From: Sphingobacterium thalpophilum
Lineage (GTDB): Bacteria > Bacteroidota > Bacteroidia > Sphingobacteriales > Sphingobacteriaceae
NCBI RefSeq assembly: GCF_038396785.1
Contig: NZ_CP151087.1
Coordinates: 5,456,001 to 5,520,000, forward strand
Direction of reading: 5' to 3'
DNA length: 64,000 nucleotides
The position numbers were made by a program, and so were the translations under genes. Under the pieces are notes generated by a model. The model saw nothing but the letters and a program-made list of their open reading frames with translations, did not search any database and was not told the origin of the DNA. This document shows positions 53,486-62,085 of this stretch, one piece after another (position 1 is the first letter of the stretch; each line of letters opens with the position of its first letter).

Positions 53486-54484
53486 ATGGCGCAAGGTTCG
53501 AATTTTGTTGATTATGTGAAAGTGTGTTGTCGTTCTGGACATGGTGGGGCAGGTTCGGCTCATTTGCACCGTGACAAGCACACAGCTACCGGTGGACCCG
53601 ATGGTGGTGACGGCGGTCGTGGAGGGCATATTATACTGAAAGGAACGACTAATCTCTGGACGTTACTCCATTTAAAATATCGTAAGCATATTATTGCGTC
53701 AAACGGTGAGTCTGGCGGCAGTTCTTTGCGTACGGGGGCAACTGGACGTGATGAGATCTTGGAAGTGCCATTGGGTACAATTGCGAAGGATGCAGAGACG
53801 GGAGAGGTGTTGTTCGATATCACAGAAGACGGTGAAACCAGAATATTGGTTCCGGGAGGAAAAGGGGGGCTGGGCAACTGGCATTTTAAGTCGCCAACGC
53901 AGCAGACACCACGGTTTTCGCAACCTGGTCTTCCTGGTAAAGAACAGTGGATGATTCTCGAATTGAAGGTTCTTGCTGATGTTGGGTTGGTTGGATTTCC
54001 AAATGCTGGTAAATCAACGTTGTTGTCAGTCGTCTCTGCTGCGAAACCAGAAATCGCGAATTACCCCTTTACAACACTGGTGCCTAATTTGGGTATGGTG
54101 AGCTACCGGGATAACCGTTCCTTTGTTATGGCCGATATTCCGGGTATTATCGAAGGCGCTTCAGAAGGAAAGGGACTAGGGTACCGTTTCTTGCGGCATA
54201 TTGAACGAAATTCAGTTTTGCTGTTTATGGTGCCTGCCGATACCGATCGGACGATCCGTGAGGAGTACGCAATCTTATTGAATGAACTGACTGCGTATAA
54301 TCCAGAATTGGCAGATAAACCCAAATTGCTGGCTATTACCAAGTCTGATATGCTCGATGAGGAACTGGAGAAGGAAATGGAGCAGGAGCTACCGGAAGAT
54401 GTACCCTATATTTTCATTTCTTCGGTGACAGGTAAAAATATATTGCCATTGAAAGATATGATCTGGAAAGCAATCAACTCCTAA
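53486..54484 (+). CDS. obgE: GTPase Obg
   Basis: 332 aa. N-terminal Gly-rich Obg fold (VDYVKVCCRSGHGGAGSAHL, GGDGGRGGHI) and G domain: G1 GFPNAGKSTLL, G2 TTLVPNLG, G3 DIPGIIEGAS, G4 TKSD. It acts in late 50S ribosome assembly and stress response. Lacks the extra C-terminal domain of E. coli Obg. Spacing and order with adk suggest one operon. Confidence 0.96.
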   Translation: MAQGSNFVDYVKVCCRSGHGGAGSAHLHRDKHTATGGPDGGDGGRGGHIILKGTTNLWTLLHLKYRKHIIASNGESGGSSLRTGATGRDEILEVPLGTIAKDAETGEVLFDITEDGETRILVPGGKGGLGNWHFKSPTQQTPRFSQPGLPGKEQWMILELKVLADVGLVGFPNAGKSTLLSVVSAAKPEIANYPFTTLVPNLGMVSYRDNRSFVMADIPGIIEGASEGKGLGYRFLRHIERNSVLLFMVPADTDRTIREEYAILLNELTAYNPELADKPKLLAITKSDMLDEELEKEMEQELPEDVPYIFISSVTGKNILPLKDMIWKAINS

Positions 54485-54496
54485 AGGTTGAATATA

Positions 54497-54541
54497 GAAA
54501 CAGAAAAGGCGCTCCACACCGTGAAGCGCCTTTTCTGTTTC
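54497..54541 (+). terminator. Strong terminator after obgE
   Basis: GAAACAGAAAAGGCGCT / AGCGCCTTTTCTGTTTC, a perfect 17-bp stem with T-run in the arm. Confidence 0.85.
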
Positions 54542-54661
54542 TATTAAATGCTATATGTTGCTAAAAAAAGAACATTTTATAAGTTTTTTTATTAATTTCA
54601 ACCTATTATTTAATCCCTGATGGACGACTGTTTTTCAGTTCCATCGCCAAACTAAATCTAA

Positions 54662-55018
54662 ATGAAAACAGAAGACGAAAAGTATTGTGTAGAGTGCGGT
54701 AAGTTAATCAATATCAAGGCGGAGGTGTGCCCATTTTGTGGTGTGAGACAGCCTATTTTTTATGCTAACCAACCTTTTCAACAGCAAAACAACACCTTTC
54801 AGGATGACAGGTGGTTACCAGCACTGTTATTTTGTTTTTTTCTCGGCCCTTTTGGAGCGCATCGATTCTACTTGGGGCAAATTGGTACTGCTGTTATTCA
54901 GCTGCTTACCTTGGGGGGATGTGGTATCTGGTATCTAATCGATTTGATTATGATTATTGTCGGAAAATATAAAGATGCCAACGGTAATTATATCAAGAGT
55001 CCAATTAACAATAATTAA
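54662..55018 (+). CDS. Zinc-ribbon and TM2 domain membrane protein
   Basis: 118 aa. N-terminal zinc ribbon with CVEC and CPFC pairs, a Gln/Asn-rich linker, then a TM2 domain: two hydrophobic helices with LPALLFCFFLGPFGAHRFYLG and LIMIIVGKY. TM2 proteins are small membrane proteins of mostly unknown role. It is followed with a 1-nt overlap (TAATG) by the DUF2752 gene, so the two are co-translated. Confidence 0.88.
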   Translation: MKTEDEKYCVECGKLINIKAEVCPFCGVRQPIFYANQPFQQQNNTFQDDRWLPALLFCFFLGPFGAHRFYLGQIGTAVIQLLTLGGCGIWYLIDLIMIIVGKYKDANGNYIKSPINNN

Positions 55019-55329
55019 TGATTTTGCTCGTCCTGAAATACCTTAAATGTCATTGGATATATTCGTTGGTGCTAGGGTATTTCGGGATTGCCATTGGCTT
55101 GTATCTTTTTACAGATATCCATATCCTTATTCCCTGTCTTTGGAAGAGTATCAGTGGTTCTGATTGTCCCGGTTGTGGGTTAACAAGAGCCTTTATCGCC
55201 TTGCTGCGGATGGAATGGCAAGAAGCTTGGTTAGAAAACCCGCTGATTTATATGCTTGTCCCATTATTGACTGTGCTGATTTTGAGGGACTTTATTCGGT
55301 TTCGGGAAGTCCAATCAATGGAAGGATAA
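55018..55329 (+). CDS. DUF2752 family membrane protein
   Basis: 103 aa with three hydrophobic segments. The family core SGSDCPGCGLTRAFIALLRM (Cys-Pro-Gly-Cys-Gly-hydrophobic-Thr-Arg) is intact at about 48-67. Function unknown. Overlaps the TM2 gene by 1 nt. Confidence 0.85.
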   Translation: MILLVLKYLKCHWIYSLVLGYFGIAIGLYLFTDIHILIPCLWKSISGSDCPGCGLTRAFIALLRMEWQEAWLENPLIYMLVPLLTVLILRDFIRFREVQSMEG

Positions 55330-55368
55330 AAAAATAAAAAATGTTTTCACTTTATAAGTGATATGTCG

Positions 55369-55376
55369 TAACTTTG
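55369..55376 (+). promoter_or_regulatory. Predicted -7 element of carA leader transcript
   Basis: TAACTTTG fits TAnnTTTG; transcription would begin near 55382, where a GTG-initiated 24-codon frame starts. Confidence 0.5.
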
Positions 55377-55382
55377 TCTCCC

Positions 55383-55457
55383 GTGAAAATTAAAGTAGAG
55401 TCTTTACTGGTAGGTGCCTTAGGAAACGGTTTGTCAATCGTAATGATGCATTGTTAA
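55383..55457 (+). CDS. Possible leader peptide upstream of carA
   Basis: A 24-codon frame starting at GTG with a hydrophobic, non-repetitive sequence (MKIKVESLLVGALGN..MHC). It sits between a predicted promoter and a terminator-like hairpin and 100 nt before carA, so it could be an attenuator leader. The start would be leaderless. Short and unproven. Confidence 0.3.
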   Translation: MKIKVESLLVGALGNGLSIVMMHC

Positions 55458-55466
55458 TTGATATTT

Positions 55467-55488
55467 AGCCCATTTGAGGGCTTTTTTT
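55467..55488 (+). terminator. Intrinsic terminator between leader and carA
   Basis: AGCCC / GGGCT stem, ATTTGA loop, then T7. It is upstream of carA and downstream of the predicted promoter, the layout of transcription attenuation. Confidence 0.65.
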
Positions 55489-55557
55489 ATATCCAGTCAA
55501 GAAGGCTTTAAAATTCATAAAAGTAAGGATACACATTTTTATAATATTACATCGATA

Positions 55558-56658
55558 ATGACCAACTACAGCAAATTGCCTGCAATTTTAGTTTTAGAAG
55601 ATGGTACAGTTTATCACGGTAAAGCCGCTGGTAAAATTGGTACGACTACTGGGGAGATCTGTTTTAATACAGGAACAACTGGTTATCAAGAGATTTTTAC
55701 AGATCCATCTTATTTTGGACAAATCATGGTAACGACCAATGCGCATATTGGTAACTATGGTATTGATGCGGATGATACCGAATCAAATCAAATTCAGATT
55801 GCTGGATTAGTTTGTAAAAACTATAACATCAACTACAGCCGCAAAATGGCTGATGAATCGATCCAAAGCTACTTTGAGGAAGGAAATTTAGTTGGTATTT
55901 CTGATGTGGATACCCGTTCATTAGTGCGCCATATTCGTGATAAGGGGGCGATGAATGCGATTATTTCTTCAGAAACATTGGATGTTGAAGAATTAAAACG
56001 TCAATTGGCGGAGGTTCCTTCAATGGATGGTCTTGAATTGTCTTCGAAAGTAACGACAGCTGAGCCTTATTTCTTCGGTAATGAAAATGCTTCGTTGCGT
56101 GTTGCAGTTTTGGATTTGGGAATCAAGAAAAATATCTTGCGCAATTTTGAGGCTCGTGATGTATATACAAAGGTTTTTCCTGCGAAGACAACATTTGAAG
56201 AAATGGAGCAGTGGAATCCGGATGGTTATTTCATTTCCAATGGTCCTGGCGATCCAGCACCGATGGATTATGCTATCGAGACTGTAAAAGCTATTTTAAA
56301 CGCAAATAAACCGATGTTTGGTATTTGCTTAGGTCACCAGATTTTAGCATTGGCAAATGGCATCCGCACAAGCAAGTTGCATAATGGACACCGTGGTATC
56401 AACCACCCCGTGAAGAACATTATCGCCAACCGTTGTGAAATTACGTCGCAGAACCACGGTTTTGGAGTTGTGGCTGAAGATATCCAAAATTCTGAGAACG
56501 TCGAAATTACACACGTCAATTTGAACGATCAGTCTATTGAAGGTATCCGTATCAAAGGACAGAAAGCATTTTCGGTGCAATATCATCCAGAATCATCACC
56601 GGGTCCACATGACTCGCGCTACTTGTTTGATGATTTTGTAGCAATGATCAAAAACTAA
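55558..56658 (+). CDS. carA: Carbamoyl-phosphate synthase small subunit
   Basis: 366 aa from ATG 55558, where the family sequence MTNYSKLPAILVLEDGTVYHGKA begins; the longer frame crosses the leader region. Class I glutamine amidotransferase: nucleophile Cys in FGICLGHQILALANG, His and Glu in VQYHPESSPGPHD. It supplies ammonia to CarB for arginine and pyrimidines. carB is not in the window. Confidence 0.96.
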   Translation: MTNYSKLPAILVLEDGTVYHGKAAGKIGTTTGEICFNTGTTGYQEIFTDPSYFGQIMVTTNAHIGNYGIDADDTESNQIQIAGLVCKNYNINYSRKMADESIQSYFEEGNLVGISDVDTRSLVRHIRDKGAMNAIISSETLDVEELKRQLAEVPSMDGLELSSKVTTAEPYFFGNENASLRVAVLDLGIKKNILRNFEARDVYTKVFPAKTTFEEMEQWNPDGYFISNGPGDPAPMDYAIETVKAILNANKPMFGICLGHQILALANGIRTSKLHNGHRGINHPVKNIIANRCEITSQNHGFGVVAEDIQNSENVEITHVNLNDQSIEGIRIKGQKAFSVQYHPESSPGPHDSRYLFDDFVAMIKN

Positions 56659-56675
56659 ATTGCACAATATTCTAT

Positions 56676-56706
56676 AAAAAACCCTTCAGATTTTGAAGGG
56701 TTTTTT
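56676..56706 (+). terminator. Terminator of carA
   Basis: AAAAACCCTTCA / TGAAGGGTTTTT stem and T-tract. Confidence 0.88.
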
Positions 56707-56784
56707 ATTGTTTTTAGTTGAACAGTTATGCCGATGGAGCATATTTTATTTCATAATAAATAGGGGAATAAATACATTTTTTAT

Positions 56785-56792
56785 TATATTTG
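56785..56792 (+). promoter_or_regulatory. Predicted -7 element of eno
   Basis: TATATTTG fits TAnnTTTG exactly; about 79 bp 5' UTR to the eno ATG. Confidence 0.55.
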
Positions 56793-56870
56793 ATTGTGAA
56801 AAATGTCTGTAGATAAGAGTGTGTCTTATCTACACTAAGTAATGAAAATAAATTATAGTCTAATAAAGAG

Positions 56871-58166
56871 ATGAGTTTAATTATCGATGTTCATGCGCGT
56901 CAAATTTTGGATTCGCGCGGTAACCCTACAATTGAGGTAGATGTTACTACACAAAATGGTTTTGTTGGTCGTGCAGCTGTTCCTTCAGGTGCTTCAACTG
57001 GTATTCACGAAGCAGTAGAATTACGTGATGGTGACAAGTCAAAATATCTAGGAAAAGGTGTTTTGAAAGCTGTTGAGAATGTAAACACTAAAATTGCAAA
57101 AGCGCTAGAAGGTGTAGATGTTTTCGAGCAAAATGCCATCGATAAAATCATGATTGATTTAGACGGTAGCGAAAATAAAGGAAACTTAGGCGCAAATGCT
57201 ATTTTAGGAGTTTCTTTAGCTGTAGCGAAAGCTGCTGCACAAGAGTCACGTCAACCATTATACCGTTATATCGGTGGTGTAAATGCGAACACGTTACCTA
57301 TTCCTATGATGAATATCATCAATGGTGGTTCACACTCTGATGCACCTATCGCATTTCAGGAATTTATGATCATGCCTGTGGGTGCGCCTTCATTCTCTGA
57401 GGCTTTGCGTTGGGGTACTGAGGTTTTCCATACGTTGAAAAAAATCTTACATGACAGAGGTCTTTCAACTGCAGTAGGTGATGAAGGTGGTTTCGCGCCA
57501 ACTTTTGAAGGTACTGAGGATGCTATCGAAACAGTTTTGAAAGCGATTGAAATTGCCGGTTACAAACCTGGTCAAGATGTTTGTTTAGCGTTGGATTGTG
57601 CTTCTTCTGAGTTCTACAAAGATGGTAAATACGATTATACTAAATTTGAAGGTGATAAAGGAGCTGTGCGTTCTAGCGAAGAGCAAGCAAGCTATTTGGC
57701 TGAATTAACAGCTAAATACCCTATTATTTCTATAGAAGATGGTATGGCTGAAGATGATTGGGCTGGTTGGAAAACATTGACTGACAAAATCGGTGACCAT
57801 GTTCAATTAGTAGGTGATGATCTTTTTGTTACCAATACAAAACGTCTTCAACAAGGAATCGATACTCATACAGCAAACTCAATTTTAGTGAAAGTAAACC
57901 AAATTGGTTCATTGACTGAAACAATCAATGCGGTTACTTTAGCTCAAAATTCTGGTTACACTTCTGTGATGTCACACCGTTCGGGCGAGACTGAAGATGC
58001 GACTATCGCTGACTTAGCTGTAGCACTGAACTGCGGTCAGATTAAAACTGGTTCTGCTTCACGTTCTGATCGTATGGCTAAATACAACCAATTGTTACGT
58101 ATTGAGGAGGAATTGGGTGGTAATGCACGTTTCATCGGTAAAAACTTTAAATACGCTAAAAAATAA
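56871..58166 (+). CDS. eno: Enolase
   Basis: 431 aa, canonical length. Signatures: RQILDSRGNPTIEVDV, SGASTGIHEAVELRDGD, VGDEGGFAP, and the family motif ILVKVNQIGSLTET with SHRSGETEDATIADLAV. It converts 2-phosphoglycerate to phosphoenolpyruvate. Codon use is strongly biased to GGT, GTT and similar, as for highly expressed genes. Two terminators follow. Confidence 0.98.
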   Translation: MSLIIDVHARQILDSRGNPTIEVDVTTQNGFVGRAAVPSGASTGIHEAVELRDGDKSKYLGKGVLKAVENVNTKIAKALEGVDVFEQNAIDKIMIDLDGSENKGNLGANAILGVSLAVAKAAAQESRQPLYRYIGGVNANTLPIPMMNIINGGSHSDAPIAFQEFMIMPVGAPSFSEALRWGTEVFHTLKKILHDRGLSTAVGDEGGFAPTFEGTEDAIETVLKAIEIAGYKPGQDVCLALDCASSEFYKDGKYDYTKFEGDKGAVRSSEEQASYLAELTAKYPIISIEDGMAEDDWAGWKTLTDKIGDHVQLVGDDLFVTNTKRLQQGIDTHTANSILVKVNQIGSLTETINAVTLAQNSGYTSVMSHRSGETEDATIADLAVALNCGQIKTGSASRSDRMAKYNQLLRIEEELGGNARFIGKNFKYAKK

Positions 58167-58186
58167 GCGAAAGCTTATTTTTTATA
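58162..58186 (+). terminator. First terminator of eno
   Basis: AATAAGC / GCTTATT with a GAAA loop and T6 tract. Confidence 0.65.
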
Positions 58187-58188
58187 TA

Positions 58189-58224
58189 AAAAGCCGAAGT
58201 ATTTTCTACTTCGGCTTTTTTTGT
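58189..58224 (+). terminator. Second terminator of eno
   Basis: AAAAGCCGAAGTA / TACTTCGGCTTTT stem and T-tract. Confidence 0.88.
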
Positions 58225-58287
58225 GGGCAAAATATGCTGAATGATTTTTTCTATAGTTGGCTTTAGCACCGGAACTGATATCCTGTC

Positions 58288-59175
58288 TTAGAATAATGTA
58301 TTTCCTGTGTTTTTGTTGGGATAGGTTAGATCCAAGTCGAATGTTGTATTCAGTTTTTTGATAAAATGTGTTGCCAGTAATGGCGATTCTATCTCAATAT
58401 TCTGGTGGATAAAGAAATACAGTTTTTGCAACCCGTTTTCGCGCCATAGTTTCAGCACATCGATCCATTGATCTAGGCGATCGTAATCTGACGCGTGGTT
58501 GGCACCTACATACCGTATAAAAGCAGTCGGTGTGGTTAAGCGCATATGGAGCATGTCTCTACGGCCTGCGGTATCGACCAGTACGTTGGTCACGTTGGTT
58601 TCCTCCAGCAGCGCATAGAGTTCTTTTGTTACTTCGGGTTTGGAAAACCAATCTTTATTTCGTACCTCTAAGGCTAGAGGGACTTCTTTTGGCCAGTCAT
58701 GAAGAAATAGTTTTAGACGGGCCATATCCTTTGGACTATAATTGTCGTGCATCTGTAAAAAGGCCATTCCCAGTTTCTCATCGAAATGAACAATGGAATC
58801 CGTAAACAACTTCACTTTATCACCCGTATTTAATAATCTGCTAAAATGGCTGATGGATTGTGGGATTTTTGGGAAGAACTTGAAGTTGGAAGGTGTTTTC
58901 TTTTTCCAGGTTTCTACCTGGTCTATGCCGGGCGAATTGTAGAATGTGGCATTGAGTTCAATGCTGTTAAATTGCGTGGAGTAATAAGCAAGTTCGTCTT
59001 TTGTACCTCTGGGGTAAAAGCCTTTTAAATCTTGTTTATTCCATTTTGCACAGCCTACAAATACCTCAAAAGGTTGACCGTTTTTGAAATGCTGTAATAG
59101 GGTTAAGGTTTCCGGTGGAGTAGGAGGAAGGGTAAAATCGATTTCCTCCGGATGTTCAACTTGGCCGAATTTCAT
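58288..59175 (-). CDS. DUF72 domain protein (YecE-like)
   Basis: 295 aa TIM-barrel-like DUF72. Core: VFVGCAKWNKQDLKGFYPRGTKDELAYYSTQFNSIELNATFY, FKFFPKIPQSISH, LAFLQMHDNY-type region, LEVRNKDWF, VLVDTAGR and AFIRYVGAN. Enzymatic role not established. It starts 1 nt before the MFS transporter stop is reached on the minus strand (gap of 1 bp), so they are co-transcribed. Confidence 0.9.
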   Translation of the reverse strand: MKFGQVEHPEEIDFTLPPTPPETLTLLQHFKNGQPFEVFVGCAKWNKQDLKGFYPRGTKDELAYYSTQFNSIELNATFYNSPGIDQVETWKKKTPSNFKFFPKIPQSISHFSRLLNTGDKVKLFTDSIVHFDEKLGMAFLQMHDNYSPKDMARLKLFLHDWPKEVPLALEVRNKDWFSKPEVTKELYALLEETNVTNVLVDTAGRRDMLHMRLTTPTAFIRYVGANHASDYDRLDQWIDVLKLWRENGLQKLYFFIHQNIEIESPLLATHFIKKLNTTFDLDLTYPNKNTGNTLF

Positions 59176-59176
59176 A

Positions 59177-60364
59177 TTAGTTTTTTCTTAATTTATAATC
59201 AAATAATAGATGAGCCAACAGTGCCAATACCGTATAACATGTGCCTACGACAATAACACCGGGCCATTGGAAGTGTTGCCATGCTTGTGCAGCAAAAAAA
59301 GTGCCTGTTGATCCGCCAATAAAATAACTGACCATGTATACGGTGTTTAGTCGGTTGTTGGCCCCGAGGTTCAGCGCATAGAAATCGCTTTGATTTAGGA
59401 TGTGCATCGACTGTAGACCAAGATCAATGAGAATAACACCAAGAATGAGACCCCAATAGGTATAGCCAAAGAGGGTAAATAATAACCAGCTGAATAACAT
59501 CAATAAGATCGCATATAAGATGATTTTTGCTTTGCCTATATAAATGGTTAGTTTATTGACAAAAGCAGCGGCAAGCGCACCACAGGCACCTACGAGACCA
59601 AAGGCTCCTGCAGTTGCGGGGCCATCAAAAAAAGGTGGGGCCGAAAGATGGAAAACAAGCGTTGTAAAAAATGCGGAAAAAGCCCCAAATCCCATAGCTC
59701 CACGAAATGCAGCCAATTGTAATACAGGTTGTTTTCTGGCAAAGTTCCAGACTGATCGCATCAATTCCTGGTAAGAACCTTTAAAATTTGGCAGTACCTC
59801 CGGTAGCTTGATTGCTATGGCGATGGCTGTAATGACCATAATTGCTGAGGCTATCCAGTACATTTCGCGCCATCCGAAGTAGGAGCCGACAAACCCGCTT
59901 ACAACCCTAGATAGTAATATACCAATCAGCAGGCCCGACATGACCATTCCGATCGCTGAAGCCTGCTTTTCTTTGCTCGCAAGCTCAGCGGCCATGGGCA
60001 CAAAAACCTGCGGAATAACGGAGGTGAAACCTATCAGAAAGCTGAATAGCAAGATCGATAGGATAGAAGTGGACATGGCCATACCGACTAAAGAAAAAAT
60101 AATGAAAAAGAAATCGATCAAGATCATTTTTTTTCGCTTAAACATATCCCCTAAGGGGACGATCAGTAACAGGCCAAAGGCATATCCGATCTGCGTTAAC
60201 ATGGCCGAATTACCGACCATGGCCTCGTCAATATGTAGGTCTTTGGCAATCAGGTCCAATAGTGGTTGATAATAATTATTGGCGACAACCAAGCCTGTGG
60301 CGATGGTCATCAGCCACAAGGTTGCTTTGGATATTTCGTTTTCGGAATCTATTGTTTGCGACAT
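59177..60364 (-). CDS. MFS transporter
   Basis: 395 aa with 12 membrane helices. GDMFKRKKMILID after TM2 is the MFS loop 2-3 motif (GxxxD(R/K)xGRR-like); a central loop separates the halves. The order YceH, MFS, DUF72 on one strand is tightly packed (6 bp and 1 bp gaps). It is like sugar or drug efflux members of the family; substrate unknown. Confidence 0.9.
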   Translation of the reverse strand: MSQTIDSENEISKATLWLMTIATGLVVANNYYQPLLDLIAKDLHIDEAMVGNSAMLTQIGYAFGLLLIVPLGDMFKRKKMILIDFFFIIFSLVGMAMSTSILSILLFSFLIGFTSVIPQVFVPMAAELASKEKQASAIGMVMSGLLIGILLSRVVSGFVGSYFGWREMYWIASAIMVITAIAIAIKLPEVLPNFKGSYQELMRSVWNFARKQPVLQLAAFRGAMGFGAFSAFFTTLVFHLSAPPFFDGPATAGAFGLVGACGALAAAFVNKLTIYIGKAKIILYAILLMLFSWLLFTLFGYTYWGLILGVILIDLGLQSMHILNQSDFYALNLGANNRLNTVYMVSYFIGGSTGTFFAAQAWQHFQWPGVIVVGTCYTVLALLAHLLFDYKLRKN

Positions 60365-60370
60365 GAGCGA

Positions 60371-61012
60371 CTAATGTAATTCATCCCAGAGATCCTGAAA
60401 TTTTTGTTTCAATGCTGCAACTTCCTGTTCCAATTGTCCAATTCGTTCGACTAAGGTCTGGTCGTTCGAGGAGCTGCCTGCAGGAACGCTATTTTCATAC
60501 GCTTCCAGGTTGATATCTCCTAATAAATGAATATAGCGGACTTCTTTATGCCCCATTTGTTTAGGCAGGGACTTCAAGTAGCCTTCTTGTGCCAATTTTT
60601 CCAATTGTTCATTGATTTCGCCCAATGATTCAAATTCATAAAGTCTTCCAGAGTTTGAATTAATTTCCCCGGCGGTCATTGGACCTCTGAGTAGTAATAA
60701 ACAGACAATGGTTAATTCGGAAGGAACCAGTGGAAATTGTATGGCAAAATTGTGTTTATACTTTGTTACGCGAGATCCTCCGCCAACAACTGTCGAGATT
60801 AAGCCCTTTTTCTTTAATATATCCAATGTAGCGATAATATCTTCTTCTGTATATTGTACAACCGGTTTGCGGGAAGTCTTTTGATTACAAGCAGCTTGTA
60901 AGCTGTTGATTGTCATTGGATAATATTCTGGGGTTACTTTTGATTTTTCGATTAGTGAGCCTAGTACACGTTGTTCCATGGCAGACAATTGGGGCAAATG
61001 AGTTGTTTCCAT
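60371..61012 (-). CDS. YceH/DUF480 family protein
   Basis: 213 aa with two winged-helix domains: LSAMEQRVLGSLIEKSKVTPEYYPMTINSLQAACNQKTSR is diagnostic, followed by PVVQYTEEDI. A C-terminal coiled coil (LVERIGQLEQEVAALKQKF) ends it. Role unknown; possibly DNA binding. First gene of a minus-strand operon with the MFS and DUF72 genes. Confidence 0.9.
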   Translation of the reverse strand: METTHLPQLSAMEQRVLGSLIEKSKVTPEYYPMTINSLQAACNQKTSRKPVVQYTEEDIIATLDILKKKGLISTVVGGGSRVTKYKHNFAIQFPLVPSELTIVCLLLLRGPMTAGEINSNSGRLYEFESLGEINEQLEKLAQEGYLKSLPKQMGHKEVRYIHLLGDINLEAYENSVPAGSSSNDQTLVERIGQLEQEVAALKQKFQDLWDELH

Positions 61013-61169
61013 TTATCTTGAAGAATATAAATTTATGATTGAATACAAATATGCTGTTATGCAACGTAACATTGGCTTGCAGTTTGTTCCTTCTCAAAGA
61101 TGCCCTTTTTCCCCTACAACTCCAAAAGATCTTTTTCTTATCTTCGCATGAGTAATAGAAGATTTTAAG

Positions 61170-62075
61170 GTGCTTAAGATAGCTTTTCGTCAAGAATTTG
61201 TCCATCCCGTCAAAGAGGGGCATCGATTTCCGATGCTGAAATACGAGTTGATTCCTTTAAAGTTAAAGCATGAAGGGCTGGCAGATGAGTCAAGTTTTTT
61301 CAGTCCTGAACTAGCAAGCTTTGAGACATGCTGTTTGGTCCATGATCCAGTGTATGTAAAGCAGTTGTTTGAGCTTACTTTGGATTCGAAAATGATCCGT
61401 AGAATAGGTTTTCCATTAAGTCAAAGCCTTGTTGATCGGGAGCGATATATCTTAGATGGGACGATCCGAAGCGCCGCATATGCACTTGAGTATGGTGTTG
61501 CTTTTACCATTGCAGGGGGGACACATCATGCCGGTTATGATTTTGGTGAAGGCTTCTGTCTGATGAACGATCAAGCGACTGCCGCCGGGTACCTGTTGAA
61601 GCATAACTATGCAGGTCGTATCCTTATTATTGATCTGGATGTACACCAAGGAAATGGTACTGCGCATATTTTTGAGGGGCATAATCAGGTGTTTACCTTT
61701 TCAATGCATGGCGAGAAAAACTATCCCTTTGTCAAACAGCGTTCCCATTTGGATATCGGCTTGGAAGATCAGGTTACTGATGCGGAATATCTCACTTTAT
61801 TGAAAGAAAATTTGGTTGATGTGTTCCGGAAATTTGAGCCTGATTTCGTTTTCTATCAGGCTGGAGTAGATATTTTACAAACAGATAAGCTGGGGAAATT
61901 GAATTTAAGCAGCAGTACCTGCCGTCGAAGAGATGAATTGGTCTTTCATATGTGCCATAAACACCATATCCCTATTCAGGTAAGTATGGGGGGAGGTTAT
62001 TCTCCTGAAATTAAAGATATTGTCAATGCACATTGCCAGACTTTTAGAATAGCAATAGATTTATATAATTTATAA
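61170..62075 (+). CDS. Histone-deacetylase-like amidohydrolase
   Basis: 301 aa arginase/deacetylase fold. Catalytic His pair in GGTHHAGYDFGEGFCLMND, metal ligands in IIDLDVHQGNGTAHI, and Tyr/Asp region YQAGVDILQTDKLG. The start is GTG at 61170 (MLKIAFRQEFVHPV); no better ATG lies near. It removes acyl groups from lysine or polyamine-type substrates; family members in bacteria include acetoin-utilisation AcuC and acetylpolyamine hydrolases. Lies 10 bp before the nucleoid-associated protein gene. Confidence 0.88.
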   Translation: MLKIAFRQEFVHPVKEGHRFPMLKYELIPLKLKHEGLADESSFFSPELASFETCCLVHDPVYVKQLFELTLDSKMIRRIGFPLSQSLVDRERYILDGTIRSAAYALEYGVAFTIAGGTHHAGYDFGEGFCLMNDQATAAGYLLKHNYAGRILIIDLDVHQGNGTAHIFEGHNQVFTFSMHGEKNYPFVKQRSHLDIGLEDQVTDAEYLTLLKENLVDVFRKFEPDFVFYQAGVDILQTDKLGKLNLSSSTCRRRDELVFHMCHKHHIPIQVSMGGGYSPEIKDIVNAHCQTFRIAIDLYNL

Positions 62076-62085
62076 GATAAGAAAT

